A stretch of DNA of 64,000 bases, from positions 209,208 through 273,207 of the forward strand of contig CALSLP010000006.1 in assembly GCA_943787225.1 (NCBI GenBank). Reading direction: 5' to 3'. The notes under the pieces were generated by a model. It was not told where the DNA came from and did not search any database. It worked only from the letters and a program-made list of their open reading frames with translations. Position 1 is the first letter of the stretch. The number at the start of each line of letters is the position of its first letter. The stretch is from an uncultured Alphaproteobacteria bacterium (GTDB lineage: Bacteria > Pseudomonadota > Alphaproteobacteria > MPNO01 > UBA2964). The translations under genes were made by a program, and so were the position numbers. Positions 33,976 through 44,594 of the stretch are shown piece by piece.

Positions 33976-35568
33976 TTACGCAACGGCCCCATCGCGGAAT
34001 AATTTATAGGTAATCGCGTCATTCAACGCATTATAGGACGCATCAATAACATTGGCCGACACGCCAATCGTCGACCAGCGCTGGCCTTTGCCATCAACGC
34101 TTTCAATCATCACCCGGGTGATAGCCCCGGTACCGCCGCCGGGCGTTAGAATACGTACCTTGTAGTCGGTCAGCTTCATATCTTCGAGCTGCGGATAAAG
34201 CGGATCCAGCGCCTTGCGCAAGGCGTTATCCAGCGCGTTGACCGGGCCATTACCCTCGGCAACGGTCATCGCCTCTGTGTCACCGACCACGACTTTGAGC
34301 GTGGCCTCGGACAGGGTGACCAGCTCACTCTTGGCATTCCAGCGCCGTTCATCCATCACCCGGAAGCTTTGCAGCTGGAAATATTCCGGCACATCTTCCA
34401 GCACGCGGCGCGCCAGTAATTCAAAACTCGCCTCCGCCCCGTCATAGGCGTAGCCCTCATGCTCCCGCTGTTTAACCTCTTCCAGCAGGGTCGTGACCTT
34501 GGGATCCTTGGCATCGACCTCGATACCGATCTCGCGGAACCGGGCGAGCACGTTGGACCGACCGGCCTGATCCGACACCACGATATGGCGTTCATTACCG
34601 ATCATTGTCGGGTCGACATGCTCGTAAGTCTTCGGATCTTTCTCAATCGCCGAGACATGCAGCCCGCCCTTATGGGCAAAGGCCCGCGTACCGACATAGG
34701 CGGCACTGGTATCCGATGGCCGGTTCAGCCGGTCATCGATAAAACGCGACAGATGGGTCAGACGACCGATGTCTTCCTTATTCATGCCGGTCTCGTAGCC
34801 CATCTTGAGAGCCAGTGACGGGATGATCGAAATCAGATTGGCATTACCGCAGCGTTCGCCGAGACCGTTAAGCGTACCCTGCACCTGACGCACACCGGCG
34901 CGCACCGCCGCCAGCGAATTGGCCACTGCATTGCCGGTATCATCATGACAATGAATTCCGAGATGACTGCCCGGCACATGCTCGGTGACCTCGCCAATGA
35001 TGCGTTCAATCTCATCGGGCAGCGTGCCGCCATTGGTATCGCACAACACGATCCAGCGGGCACCAGCGTCATAGGCGGCCTTGATACAGGCCACCGCAAA
35101 CTCAGGGTTTTCCTTATACCCATCAAAGAAATGCTCAGCGTCGAACACGGCTTCTTCGGCGCGTTCGGCGGCCAGCGCGATGCTGTCCTTGATCATCTCG
35201 ATATTTTCATCGAGCTCGACACCGAGCGCGACCTTGGCGTGGAAGTCCCAAGTCTTGCCGACCAGACACACGATCTTGGTCTTGGCATTAAAGATCGCTG
35301 TCAGCCCGGGATCATTCTCGGCGCTGCGGCCAGACCGTCGGGTCATACCAAAGGCGCTCAGCCGCGCGCGTTTCAATTCCGGCGGGTCACCAAAGAAGCT
35401 GTCATCGGTCGGGTTTGCCCCCGGCCAACCGCCCTCGACGTAATCAATACCAATTCGGTCGAGCTCGAGCGCAATCGCGGCCTTGTCTGCCGCTGAAAAA
35501 TCAACACCCTGCGTCTGCGCGCCGTCGCGCAGCGTCGAGTCATAGATATAAACGCGCTTGTCACTCAT
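33976..35568 (-). CDS. cimA: (R)-citramalate synthase
   Basis: This 530-aa enzyme condenses pyruvate and acetyl-CoA to citramalate, giving a threonine-independent route to isoleucine. The N-terminal HMGL-like barrel (YDSTLRDGAQTQGVDFS, then CHDDTGNAVANS with the metal His) and the C-terminal LeuA-type regulatory domain (ending with SVDGKGQRWSTIGVSANVIDASY) are both present. The length is normal. It lies between trmJ and cysS on the minus strand, 12 bp after the cysS stop, and is probably co-transcribed. Confidence 0.93.
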   Translation of the reverse strand: MSDKRVYIYDSTLRDGAQTQGVDFSAADKAAIALELDRIGIDYVEGGWPGANPTDDSFFGDPPELKRARLSAFGMTRRSGRSAENDPGLTAIFNAKTKIVCLVGKTWDFHAKVALGVELDENIEMIKDSIALAAERAEEAVFDAEHFFDGYKENPEFAVACIKAAYDAGARWIVLCDTNGGTLPDEIERIIGEVTEHVPGSHLGIHCHDDTGNAVANSLAAVRAGVRQVQGTLNGLGERCGNANLISIIPSLALKMGYETGMNKEDIGRLTHLSRFIDDRLNRPSDTSAAYVGTRAFAHKGGLHVSAIEKDPKTYEHVDPTMIGNERHIVVSDQAGRSNVLARFREIGIEVDAKDPKVTTLLEEVKQREHEGYAYDGAEASFELLARRVLEDVPEYFQLQSFRVMDERRWNAKSELVTLSEATLKVVVGDTEAMTVAEGNGPVNALDNALRKALDPLYPQLEDMKLTDYKVRILTPGGGTGAITRVMIESVDGKGQRWSTIGVSANVIDASYNALNDAITYKLFRDGAVA

Positions 35569-35580
35569 CGCCCGTACTCT

Positions 35581-36939
35581 CTAGCCTCTTTTCCAAGTCG
35601 TGCCACCGGCACCGTCTTCCAACACTATACCGGCAGCCGCCAGTTCGTCGCGAATTCTGTCACTTTCCGCAAAATCCTTAGCCGCCCGTGCTTCAACGCG
35701 TTTTTGGATCAGTGCTTCGATTTCTGCCTCGTCAACATCACCGGCACCCTGTTTGAACCATTCTTCGGGATCCTGCTGCAACAGGCCGAGCATCGCACCG
35801 CCGGCCAGTAGCGCGCCTTTTATCGCGCCGTCGCCAGGGTTCTTATTGAGCTCCGATGCCAAGCCGTGCAGCTCGGCAAGAGCCCGTGGTGTATTGAGAT
35901 CGTCTTCCAATGCGGCCTGCACAGCAGGAGCCGCCATGTCTTCAGCTTCTGTGCCCGCAGCGGCGCGCAACGCCGTGTAAAATCGGTCGAGCGCGTTCTT
36001 CGCTTCATCAAGCGCGCGCAAGCTGAAATCCAACGGTTGCCGGTAATGCGCGGCGAGCAACGAAAGCCGGATCGCTTCACCGGGCGTGCGATCCAGCAAA
36101 TCATGAACTGTGTGGAAATTGCCCAGAGACTTGGACATCTTCTCGCCATCGACCGTCAAATAGCCGTTATGCATCCAGTATTTCACGAAAGGCGCACCGC
36201 CATGGCTGCACACCGATTGGGCGATTTCATTCTCATGATGCGGGAAGATCAAATCCTGCCCGCCGCCATGAATATCAAACGTCTCGCCAAGATGCTTGGC
36301 ACTCATCGCCGAACATTCAAGATGCCAGCCCGGGCGACCGCGACCCCACGGGCTGTCCCAGCCCGGCTGATCATCGGATGATGGCTTCCACAGCACGAAG
36401 TCAGCGGGATCTTTCTTGTACGGCGCAACTTCTACCCGGGACCCGGCGACCAGCTCGTCGCGCGAATGGCCGGACAGCTTGCCATAATCTTCCATCGCCG
36501 CGATGCTAAACAGCACATGGCCTTCCGCTTCATAAGCATGCTCGCTCGCCAGCAGACACTCGATCATCGCCAGCATCTCAGCAATATGATCGGTTGCGCG
36601 AGGCTCAACATCCGGCGCCAGCGCATTCAGCGCGCTCATATCGGTGCGGAAGATATCGGCGAACCTGGTTGTGATATCACCAATCTCATCGCCGCTTTTT
36701 TGCGAAGCATCGATAATCTTGTCATCAACATCCGTGATGTTTCGAACATAGGTCACACGCGGATAAAGCAGTTTGAGCAGCCGATAAAGCACATCGAACA
36801 CGACAACAGGCCGCGCATTACCGATATGGGCATAGTCATAAACTGTTGGGCCGCAGACATAGAAACGGATGTGCGCCGGGTCGACCGGGACAAACTCTTC
36901 CTTCTGCCGCGACAGCGTATTGGTGATCCGCAGGGCCAT
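35581..36939 (-). CDS. cysS: Cysteinyl-tRNA synthetase
   Basis: This is a class I aminoacyl-tRNA synthetase of 452 aa. Visible are the Zn-binding Cys in [10 protein letters not shown], the HIGH-type motif [18 protein letters not shown] and the [15 protein letters not shown] zinc/active-site segment, and the KMSKS motif as [10 protein letters not shown]. The ATG at 36939 with GGGAG eight bases upstream fits the family start ([10 protein letters not shown]). Its start lies one base after the nadE stop codon (nadE TGA at 36943-36941), indicating translational coupling. Confidence 0.95.
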   Translation of the reverse strand: MALRITNTLSRQKEEFVPVDPAHIRFYVCGPTVYDYAHIGNARPVVVFDVLYRLLKLLYPRVTYVRNITDVDDKIIDASQKSGDEIGDITTRFADIFRTDMSALNALAPDVEPRATDHIAEMLAMIECLLASEHAYEAEGHVLFSIAAMEDYGKLSGHSRDELVAGSRVEVAPYKKDPADFVLWKPSSDDQPGWDSPWGRGRPGWHLECSAMSAKHLGETFDIHGGGQDLIFPHHENEIAQSVCSHGGAPFVKYWMHNGYLTVDGEKMSKSLGNFHTVHDLLDRTPGEAIRLSLLAAHYRQPLDFSLRALDEAKNALDRFYTALRAAAGTEAEDMAAPAVQAALEDDLNTPRALAELHGLASELNKNPGDGAIKGALLAGGAMLGLLQQDPEEWFKQGAGDVDEAEIEALIQKRVEARAAKDFAESDRIRDELAAAGIVLEDGAGGTTWKRG

Positions 36940-36940
36940 A

Positions 36941-38602
36941 TCAGCTCTCCCGAAAACCATCAGTGATCGGATAACGCCGATCCCGGCCAAACGACCGATG
37001 CGTAATCTTCACACCCGGCGGCGCCTGACGACGCTTGTACTCGGCCAGCAACAGCATGCGCCAGATACGCTGGACCAAAGCCTCATCAAACCCTGCTGCC
37101 GCCGTCGCCTTCACGCCGAGATCTTTCTCGATCAGGCTTTCAAGGATCGCGTCGAGGTCTTCATAGGCCGGCAGTGTGTCCTGATCCGTCTGATCCGGTT
37201 TCAGCTCCGCCGATGGTGGCTTGGTGATAATCCGTTCAGGCACGACCGCACCTTGCGGGCCGATACTGCCAGCGGGGAAGTTATCATTGCGCCAGCGGCA
37301 CAGCGCAAACACCGTCATCTTGTAGACGTCCTTGAGCACCGAGAACCCACCACACATATCGCCATAGAGCGTCGCATAGCCAACGGACATTTCCGATTTA
37401 TTGCCGGTGGAAACCACCATCGCACCGGTTTTGTTGGAAAGTCCCATCAGCGCCAGGCCGCGCGAGCGGGCCTGAATATTTTCTTCCGTCGTATCAGGCG
37501 GCGCATCGCCAAACAAAGGCGACAGCATTTCATCAAAGGCGCCCATCGCCGGGCCGATATTGATCTCGTCGAGTCGGCAGCCCAGCAGCTTGGTCGCTGC
37601 CGCCGCATCTTCAAGACTTTCGGTCGAGGTATAAGGTGACGGCATCATCACACAATGCACACGGTCAGGTCCCAGCGCATCGACAGCCACAGCAGCCGTG
37701 AGCCCGGAATCAATTCCGCCCGACATGCCGATCAGCACACCGGGGAAATGGTTCTTCTCAACATAATCGCGGAGCCCCAGCATCATTGCTGAATAGATGC
37801 TCGACAGGCTGTCTTCCGGCGCAACAGTTTCGCCCTGTCCGCAAACCCAGTCATCGCCTTCGCGCTGCCAGTTGGTGATTTGCAAGGCCGGATACCAGTC
37901 GGCGCAGCGCGCGCGAAGGGTCCGGTCGGTATTGAGAACAAAGGAGCCGCCATCGAAGACCAGCTCGTCCTGGCCGCCAACCTGGTTGACATAGACCATC
38001 GGCAGGCGGGTTTCCGTCACCCGCTCGACGGCCAGATGCAACCGCTGATCCCACTTATCCAGCGCATAGGGCGAACCGTTGAGAACAACGAGCATCTCCG
38101 CACCTGATTCCTGCAAACATTCGGCGACGTCGGGCTGCCACATATCTTCACAGATCATTACGCCGAGCCGGACATCGCGGAAATTGACCGGCCCCGGCAA
38201 GGGACCCGCGGAAAACACGCGCTTTTCATCAAACACGCCATAATTCGGCAGGTCATGTTTGAGCCGAACCGCCGCGACCTTACCGCCCTCGAGCAGCAAC
38301 GCCGCGTTATAGACTTTCCCCTCATCATCAACCCAGAGCGAGCCGATCAAAAGCCCGGGACCCCCATCGTCTGTTTCGGCAGCAAGTTTCTCAACCGCTG
38401 TAGCACAGGCCTCCTGAAAAGATCGGCGAATGACGAGATCTTCGGGCGGGTAGCCAGAAATGACCAACTCACTGGCCACCACCAGATCAGCACCCTGCGC
38501 GGCAGCCTGCTTGCGGGCTTCGCGCACTAGATCGGCATTGCCCTCTACGTCGCCGACTGTGGGGTTAAGCTGCGCAAGGGCTATGGAAAGTTTATCAGTC
38601 AT
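36941..38602 (-). CDS. nadE: Glutamine-dependent NAD+ synthetase
   Basis: This 553-aa bifunctional protein makes NAD+ from deamido-NAD+. The N-terminal nitrilase-like glutaminase domain shows Glu in [15 protein letters not shown], the Lys region [18 protein letters not shown] and the Cys in [10 protein letters not shown]. The C-terminal ATP-pyrophosphatase domain shows [20 protein letters not shown] and [15 protein letters not shown]. The length is standard for alphaproteobacteria. It is followed immediately by cysS. Confidence 0.94.
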   Translation of the reverse strand: MTDKLSIALAQLNPTVGDVEGNADLVREARKQAAAQGADLVVASELVISGYPPEDLVIRRSFQEACATAVEKLAAETDDGGPGLLIGSLWVDDEGKVYNAALLLEGGKVAAVRLKHDLPNYGVFDEKRVFSAGPLPGPVNFRDVRLGVMICEDMWQPDVAECLQESGAEMLVVLNGSPYALDKWDQRLHLAVERVTETRLPMVYVNQVGGQDELVFDGGSFVLNTDRTLRARCADWYPALQITNWQREGDDWVCGQGETVAPEDSLSSIYSAMMLGLRDYVEKNHFPGVLIGMSGGIDSGLTAAVAVDALGPDRVHCVMMPSPYTSTESLEDAAAATKLLGCRLDEINIGPAMGAFDEMLSPLFGDAPPDTTEENIQARSRGLALMGLSNKTGAMVVSTGNKSEMSVGYATLYGDMCGGFSVLKDVYKMTVFALCRWRNDNFPAGSIGPQGAVVPERIITKPPSAELKPDQTDQDTLPAYEDLDAILESLIEKDLGVKATAAAGFDEALVQRIWRMLLLAEYKRRQAPPGVKITHRSFGRDRRYPITDGFRES

Positions 38603-38692
38603 GAATTGTTTCTGAGTTGCTTGCCAACAGCCCCCGAACCACCCGTTAGAAACAACAGAGTGTCCCGAAGCCGTCAGGCATTGTGAAAGATG

Positions 38693-40081
38693 TTATGCGA
38701 TCGCCGCCGTCGTTATCGCGCCGTCACTGGTGACGCGGTCTTGCTTTAGCATTTCCGCAATCAGGAAGGCCAGTTCGAGAGACTGATCCGAGTTCAGTCG
38801 CGGATCACAATGCGTATGATAGCGATCAGCGAGACCGGCCTCAGTAATCTCCTGCGCGCCGCCAACACATTCGGTGACGTTCTTGCCAGTCAATTCAAGG
38901 TGGATACCACCGAGATAGGTGCCCTCCGCTTTGTGAACGGCAAAACAGCGTTGAACCTCATCGCGCACACGATCAAACGGACGGGTTTTATACCCGTTAT
39001 CCGCCTTGATGGTATTGCCATGCATCGGATCACACGACCAAACCACCGTGCGCCCTTCGCGTTCAACGGCGCGGATTAATGTCGGCAGATATTTCTCAAC
39101 CTGCTCATTGCCCATGCGCGTGATCAAGGTCAGGCGCCCCGCCTCGTTCTCCGGGTTCAGCGTATCGATCACCCGCAGCAGCGCATCCGGGTCCATCGTC
39201 GGGCCACACTTACAACCAAGGGGATTACCAACCCCGCGCAGAAATTCAATATGCGCGTCATCCGGGTCGCGCGTGCGATCCCCAATCCACAGCATATGCG
39301 CCGAGGTGTCATACCACTCGCCTGACGTCGAATCGACGCGGGTCATGGCTTCCTCAAACGACGGCAGCAAGGCTTCATGCGAGGTGTAGAAATCTGTTTC
39401 GCGAATTTGCGGCGTGGCTTCTGAGGTCAGCCCACAGGCCGCCATAAAGGCCAGCGAGTCATTAAGACGCTCTGCCAAATCCTTATAGCGGTCACCCGCC
39501 GGGCTCTGGTCAACAAAATCCAATGTCCAGCGATGCACCTCATGGAGATCGGCATAACCACCCTGCGCAAAAGCCCGCAGCAGGTTCAGCGTCGCCGCAG
39601 ACTGATTATAGGCCTGCACCATGCGCTGCGGATCGGGATTGCGAGATTCCGGCGTAAACTCGATACCGTTGACGGAATCACCACGATAGCTCGGCAACTC
39701 CACATCGCCCTGCTTTTCAGTGGGTTCGCTGCGCGGCTTGGCAAACTGTCCCGCCAGACGGCCAACTTTGATGACGGGATGATGCGCCGCGAAGGTTAGA
39801 ACGACCGACATCTGCAGCAGCACGCGAAACGTGTCACGAATATTGTCAGGATGAAACTCGGCAAAGCTTTCGGCGCAATCGCCGCCCTGCATCAGAAACG
39901 CCCGGCCAGCAGCCGCCTCCGCCAGGGCCGATTTCAACCGCCGGGCTTCACCAGCAAACACCAATGGCGGATAGCTGCGCAGCGTGTTTTCAGCAGCCTC
40001 CAGCGCCGCCGGGTCGGTATAGACCGGCACTTGCTTGATATTCTTTGCGCGCCAGCTATCAGGCGCCCAGTTCGCAGTCAT
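38693..40081 (-). CDS. aroG: Class II (plant-type) 3-deoxy-D-arabino-heptulosonate-7-phosphate synthase
   Basis: This 462-aa enzyme is the first of the shikimate pathway, joining phosphoenolpyruvate and erythrose-4-phosphate. Class II features are [12 protein letters not shown] (metal Cys), [27 protein letters not shown] and a final [10 protein letters not shown]. The ATG at 40081 ([10 protein letters not shown]) fits plant and bacterial class II starts; an upstream in-frame GTG is less likely, with GGGGAG located before the ATG. The region 40082-40300 before it shows no other gene. Confidence 0.94.
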   Translation of the reverse strand: MTANWAPDSWRAKNIKQVPVYTDPAALEAAENTLRSYPPLVFAGEARRLKSALAEAAAGRAFLMQGGDCAESFAEFHPDNIRDTFRVLLQMSVVLTFAAHHPVIKVGRLAGQFAKPRSEPTEKQGDVELPSYRGDSVNGIEFTPESRNPDPQRMVQAYNQSAATLNLLRAFAQGGYADLHEVHRWTLDFVDQSPAGDRYKDLAERLNDSLAFMAACGLTSEATPQIRETDFYTSHEALLPSFEEAMTRVDSTSGEWYDTSAHMLWIGDRTRDPDDAHIEFLRGVGNPLGCKCGPTMDPDALLRVIDTLNPENEAGRLTLITRMGNEQVEKYLPTLIRAVEREGRTVVWSCDPMHGNTIKADNGYKTRPFDRVRDEVQRCFAVHKAEGTYLGGIHLELTGKNVTECVGGAQEITEAGLADRYHTHCDPRLNSDQSLELAFLIAEMLKQDRVTSDGAITTAAIA

Positions 40082-40300
40082 TAGCCCCACTCCCCGTCAG
40101 GATCACATCCACCCCGGCCCCAACGCGTCGACGTTCGGTTCATGGTGACCTCCACTGCTCGCCCAGCGGGGCCGGAAAGTCATAATTTGGGTCGTTTCAG
40201 ACGCTCTGGCAAGCGGCCAGATTGTTTTGGACACCCCATAATATGACGGAAGGCACGGCTATACGCCGTTTAGTGCCATATTTCCAGAAAAACGTGGCGT

Positions 40301-41221
40301 TCAGGTCCTGTCTTTTGCCTTCGATGCCAAGAACACGCCAGCAAAGATCAAGGCTGTTCCGACGGCGTGATACCAAAGCAGCTTTTCGCCAATAAACAGA
40401 TAGGCAGCGGCAGCGGTGACCGGCGCCAGGAAATAGTGATAGGCGGCGGCCCGGCTAGGACCCAGCCTGTCGATGCCATAGTTGAATAACAGGATAGCGA
40501 TGAGCGACGGAAAGACCGCGACATAGGCCATTGAGAGTGATGTTTCGAGGTTAAATGGCATCGGTGTGCCAATGGACAGTTCATAAAACAGAAACGGCAA
40601 ATGAAAGAGCCCGCCGAGCCCGCAGAGGACTGTGAGAAACACCGTCGGGGCGGGCTTCTCCTTGAGGCATTTATACATCACCGTATAGGCCGCGAGGCCA
40701 AACCCACTGCCCAACAGGATCAAGTCACCGATATTGAAATCGAGATTAATCAGAATATTGATATCCGCCTGGGAGACGATGCCGAATACCCCGATCAGGG
40801 CGAGGGCCAGCCCAGCCATCTGACGCCCGCCGATGCTTTCCAGCCCAACCATCCACGCGATCAGAATTACCAGCGCCGGAATCAGTGATTGAATGATCGC
40901 GCCATTGACCGCGACCGTCCATTCCATCGCCACAAAGCTCGCCAGCGCGCCAGAGATCGGCATAAGAAATGCCATCAGCGCATAGGTCCAGAAATTGCGT
41001 CGGATCATCGGCCATTCTGCAATGACGCCGCGCCAGGTAAAGCACAGCAATAAGACCGCTGCCCCACCCCAGCGCCACAGCGACAGCACCGATGGCGGAT
41101 ATTGCTCGTAAACACCGCGCACGATGACGAAGTTGATGCCGATAAAGAACATCGCCATGAAAGCGGCGAGATGTGGCGAACGGAGCAACCCACTACTGGG
41201 CGATGATGAGGAGTCGGGCAT
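40301..41221 (-). CDS. EamA/DMT-superfamily membrane transporter
   Basis: This protein of about 306 aa has ten predicted membrane helices arranged as two EamA repeats. The first repeat begins HLAAFMAMFFIGINFVIVRG and the second shows the standard helix-4 pattern AAYHYFLAPVTAAAAYLFIGEKL. Such proteins export metabolites or amino acids. The chosen ATG at 41221 starts MPDSSSSP; an upstream in-frame start at 41275 would add 18 residues. It is divergent from the Bug receptor gene. Confidence 0.83.
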   Translation of the reverse strand: MPDSSSSPSSGLLRSPHLAAFMAMFFIGINFVIVRGVYEQYPPSVLSLWRWGGAAVLLLCFTWRGVIAEWPMIRRNFWTYALMAFLMPISGALASFVAMEWTVAVNGAIIQSLIPALVILIAWMVGLESIGGRQMAGLALALIGVFGIVSQADINILINLDFNIGDLILLGSGFGLAAYTVMYKCLKEKPAPTVFLTVLCGLGGLFHLPFLFYELSIGTPMPFNLETSLSMAYVAVFPSLIAILLFNYGIDRLGPSRAAAYHYFLAPVTAAAAYLFIGEKLLWYHAVGTALIFAGVFLASKAKDRT

Positions 41222-41388
41222 CAGCCATTGTCCCCCGCCAGCACATAAACGGAAAGGGTCGAATAGCTCAAACACGCCATGGTCATCAAATTTTACCGCC
41301 CCCTAGCCACCCGTGGCCTTTGTTGCTAACGTTTTGTCATACACCGTGTTTAAGAGTGTGATTTTAATAATTTCAGGGAGACAAGCTT

Positions 41389-42438
41389 ATGCGAAAGCAT
41401 TTAGGTGTTGCCGCCAGTCTTGCCGCTGCGATCAGTTTTGGTGCCTCAGGTGCCAATGCCGCAGGCAAGAGTCCGGCTGAATTTTACAAAGACAATGTTG
41501 TCACCATCATCCTGGGCGCTGGTCCGGGTGGCGGGTATGACCTCTATGCCCGGACGGTGATGAGCCATCTCGTCAAACATATTCCCGGCAAGCCAAGCTA
41601 TATCCTGCAGTTCATGCCAGGGGCCGGTGGTCAGAAGGCAGCGGGTTATGTCTATAACGTCGCGCCGAAAGACGGGCTGAAAATGGCGAAGCTGTCGAAC
41701 ATGTTGCCTGCCTTCCAGCTGCTGCGCGGCAAGGCGAAATATGACGTCTCGAAGATGAACTATATCGGTCGCGCCGCGTCGATGCAGTATGTCACGATGG
41801 TCTGGCACACGACGGGCGTCAAAAATCTCGCTGATGCGCAAAAGGCCAAGACCCCGATCATCTTTGGATCGAGCGGCATCAGCCAGTCGAACTATATCGT
41901 CCCGATGGTTATGAAGAACCTTCTGGGGCTAAACGTGAAAGTCATTTCCGGTTATCCCGGGACCGCCGCAATCAACAAGGCTCTGGAGCAGGGTGAAGTG
42001 ACCGGCCGTGCCGGTGCCTGGTCGAGCTGGCTTTCCCGTGCCGGGCGGTTGATTGATGAAAAGAAGATCTTCGCCATCGCCCAGTCGGGCACTGAAAAAG
42101 CGGGTAATATCATGGATGGTTATGGCAAGCCGACGCCATTGCTGCTGGATATGGCCAAGAATGACGATGAACGGTCAATTTTGCGATTGCTCTCATCTGA
42201 CGCTGCCATCGGCCGGAATTTCTCGGTTCCCCCTGGTGTGCCAAGGGAACGCGTTAAGGCTCTCTGCCGAGCCTTCGATGCCACCATGGCAGACCCGGCC
42301 TTTCTCGCCGATGCAAAGGCACGTAAGCTACTGGTTGAACCCAGAACCTGCGAATGGTTGGCAAAAACAGCCGCCGAAATTGTCGCCACGCCAAAGCCTC
42401 TGGTCAAAAAGGCCAAAGCGCTGCTAGGCTGGAAGTAA
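41389..42438 (+). CDS. Bug/TctC-family extracytoplasmic solute receptor
   Basis: This is a 349-aa periplasmic receptor with a signal peptide (cleavage after about GANAA-G). The Bug signatures are TIILGAGPGGGYDLYART, the FMPGAGGQKAAGYVYNVAPKDG loop and VPPGVPRERVKALC. It is paralogous to the receptor at 23199. No TctA/TctB genes accompany it. Instead, 32 bp downstream is a half-length TAXI-like secreted protein. AGGGAGAC before the ATG supports the start. The ligand is unknown, probably a carboxylate. Confidence 0.85.
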   Translation: MRKHLGVAASLAAAISFGASGANAAGKSPAEFYKDNVVTIILGAGPGGGYDLYARTVMSHLVKHIPGKPSYILQFMPGAGGQKAAGYVYNVAPKDGLKMAKLSNMLPAFQLLRGKAKYDVSKMNYIGRAASMQYVTMVWHTTGVKNLADAQKAKTPIIFGSSGISQSNYIVPMVMKNLLGLNVKVISGYPGTAAINKALEQGEVTGRAGAWSSWLSRAGRLIDEKKIFAIAQSGTEKAGNIMDGYGKPTPLLLDMAKNDDERSILRLLSSDAAIGRNFSVPPGVPRERVKALCRAFDATMADPAFLADAKARKLLVEPRTCEWLAKTAAEIVATPKPLVKKAKALLGWK

Positions 42439-42470
42439 CCACGATTTTAAACGAATAGGAGAGGCGTATT

Positions 42471-43034
42471 ATGAAGAACAAACTAATGAAGACACTCGCC
42501 GCAATGGCCGCCATCGTGGTCATTTCGGTATCTGGTCAACCCCAGGCGAATGCCGCAGATATGGAGCTGGTTCTCGGCACCGGAAGCATTGACGGCAAAT
42601 TATTCGCTGCAGGGAACGCGATCTCTATTGCCTCCGTGCTGCAGGGCAAAGGCGTCAAGGTCTACAATTACGGGACCAAAGGCGGCAAAGACAACATCAA
42701 GCGGATTTCTAAAAAGAAACGCGCGATTAACTTTGGCCTCGTCACCGCGGCCGATCTTGGCAAAGCCAAACCCAAGCAACTTAAAGCTGTTAGTGGTTTG
42801 ATGGCTATCGGCAAAGCCAAAGGCAAGACGGTTCTGTTGATCGTCCGCAACAAGGCTCCCAAGAAAGTCAGCAAAGAAGCCTATGCCGCAGCCGTGGCGC
42901 AGGTCGTTGCGATTCTCAAAAGCAAAAAGGGCATGGCCAGAGTCAAATCCGCGTGGAAGGGTTATTCACCGTCTTCCGGCGCTGCAGACTTCAAAGCTGC
43001 TGGTGTGAAATTGCACAAAGCAGCCATCATGTAA
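42471..43034 (+). CDS. Half-length TAXI-like secreted protein
   Basis: This is a 187-aa protein with a signal peptide (about residues 1-29, ending ANA-AD). The mature start MELVLGTGSIDGKLFAAGNAI strongly recalls the first lobe of TRAP-associated extracytoplasmic immunogenic (TAXI) receptors (GxGxxxGxYYxxGxAI), and AINFGLVTAADLGKAKP recalls their FGxVQSDV element. The second lobe is missing, and the rest is Lys/Ala-rich. It lies 32 bp after a Bug receptor gene with its own AGGAGAGG site and a shared terminator, so the two are one operon. It could be a co-receptor or degenerate receptor. Function unknown. Confidence 0.6.
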   Translation: MKNKLMKTLAAMAAIVVISVSGQPQANAADMELVLGTGSIDGKLFAAGNAISIASVLQGKGVKVYNYGTKGGKDNIKRISKKKRAINFGLVTAADLGKAKPKQLKAVSGLMAIGKAKGKTVLLIVRNKAPKKVSKEAYAAAVAQVVAILKSKKGMARVKSAWKGYSPSSGAADFKAAGVKLHKAAIM

Positions 43035-43057
43035 GACTTACCCATCCGGGTAAAATT

Positions 43058-43093
43058 AAAGAGCCGCAGGAGCGATCCTGCGGCTCTTTTTTT
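43058..43093. terminator. Strong bidirectional rho-independent terminator
   Basis: AAAGAGCCGCAGGA pairs perfectly with TCCTGCGGCTCTTT around a GCGA tetraloop, followed by a T-run, with A-rich sequence on the other side. It ends the receptor operon on the plus strand and may end the glutathione reductase gene on the minus strand. Confidence 0.92.
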
Positions 43094-43129
43094 ATTCCGA
43101 CCAAGATAAGAGCGGGAAGACCAGAGCGG

Positions 43130-44482
43130 TCAGGAAACCGGCTCACGCATGGTGACGAACTCTTCTGCCGCTGTCGGATGAATGCCCACTGTGGCATCAA
43201 ACTGTGCCTTGGTTGCGCCGGCTTTAAGGGCGACACCCATCCCCTGGATGATCTCGCCGGCATCGGGGCCGACCATGTGGCACCCGACAACTCGATCGCT
43301 TGCCTTATCGACAATCAACTTCATCAGGGTCCGTTCATCACGACCGCTCAGCGTGTGTAACATCGGCTTGAAATCAGATTTATAGACATCGATATCGGCA
43401 TATTTCTCACGCGCCTGTTCTTCTGAAAGGCCAACTGTCCCGATATTGGGATGGCTAAACACAGCGGTTGGGATATCGGCATAATCAGTGCTGAGGTTCT
43501 GACCATTGAACAGATTGCCTGACAGCACCATCGCCTCGGCAATGGCGACCGGCGTCAGCTGGAACCGGTCGATGACATCGCCCAGCGCATAGATGTTATC
43601 GACCGAGGTTTTAAACTGGTCATCGACGACGATCGAGCCGTCCTTTTTCATCTCCACACCAAGCTCTTCGAGCCCGATATTGCGGGTATTCGGTGCCCGA
43701 CCCGTCGCATACATCACAACATCGGCTTCCAGCGTTGAGCCATCCTCAAGCGTGGCGACAATCCCGTCAGCGGTTTTTTCCAAGGACGCAATATTGGCGT
43801 TGAATCGTAAATCGACGCCCTGTTTCAGCATTTCGGCGGCCAGATGGCTCCGCAGATCCTGATCAAATCCGCGCAGGAACATGTCCCCGCGATAGAGCTG
43901 GGTCACATGGGCACCATAGCCATGCAGGATACCTGCGAACTCAACAGCGATATAACCACCGCCCACCATAATCACGCGCTTCGGCAAATCCTCCAGGAAG
44001 AACGCCTCGTTTGAGGTGATCGCATGTTCCTTGCCCGGAAAGTCCGGCACGGTTGGCCAGCCACCGGTCGCCACAAGAATTTTATCGGCGGTCACTTCTT
44101 CGCCGTCCACCAGCACCGTATGCGCATCTTTCAACGTCGCGCGGGCTTCATGGATCGTGACACCACTATTGCCGAGGATTGTCCGGTAGATGCCATTGAG
44201 CCGCTCGATCTCACGGTTCTTGTTCTCGATCAGCCGTTTCCAGTCGAGGGTACTTTCGCCGACATTCCAGCCATAGCCAGCGGCATCTTCAAACGCCGCG
44301 GGATAATGTGAACCGTAGGAAAACAGCTTTTTCGGCACACAGCCGACATTGACACAGGTACCGCCGAGATAAAGTTCCTCGGCAACCGCTACCCGCGCGC
44401 CATAGCTCGCCGACATTCGAGCACATCTGACACCACCGGACCCGGCACCAATGACATACAGGTCATAATCATATTCAGCCAT
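43130..44482 (-). CDS. gor: Glutathione-disulfide reductase
   Basis: This 450-aa flavoprotein disulfide reductase keeps glutathione reduced at the expense of NADPH. The FAD motif [11 protein letters not shown], the redox dithiol C43/C48 ([12 protein letters not shown]), the second nucleotide motif [12 protein letters not shown] and the C-terminal [11 protein letters not shown] with the catalytic His are all present. The ATG at 44482 (MAEYDYD) is preferred over an ATG two codons upstream. It fits with the GST, glyoxalase and CPFC protein encoded in the same window. Confidence 0.93.
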   Translation of the reverse strand: MAEYDYDLYVIGAGSGGVRCARMSASYGARVAVAEELYLGGTCVNVGCVPKKLFSYGSHYPAAFEDAAGYGWNVGESTLDWKRLIENKNREIERLNGIYRTILGNSGVTIHEARATLKDAHTVLVDGEEVTADKILVATGGWPTVPDFPGKEHAITSNEAFFLEDLPKRVIMVGGGYIAVEFAGILHGYGAHVTQLYRGDMFLRGFDQDLRSHLAAEMLKQGVDLRFNANIASLEKTADGIVATLEDGSTLEADVVMYATGRAPNTRNIGLEELGVEMKKDGSIVVDDQFKTSVDNIYALGDVIDRFQLTPVAIAEAMVLSGNLFNGQNLSTDYADIPTAVFSHPNIGTVGLSEEQAREKYADIDVYKSDFKPMLHTLSGRDERTLMKLIVDKASDRVVGCHMVGPDAGEIIQGMGVALKAGATKAQFDATVGIHPTAAEEFVTMREPVS

Positions 44483-44594
44483 TTTCAATCACTTTCCCTT
44501 GCGCAAATTCAGGCCCTAAAATTCAACGCTACCCTCAGTTTATTTAAGGGTAACGCCGAAAAATTCAGGTCAGAATTATGCTAAAACTTTTTGT

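Noticed and set aside
36869..37639. A 256-aa plus-strand open frame over nadE/cysS
   Set aside because: Antisense to two housekeeping genes; Arg/His-rich composition.
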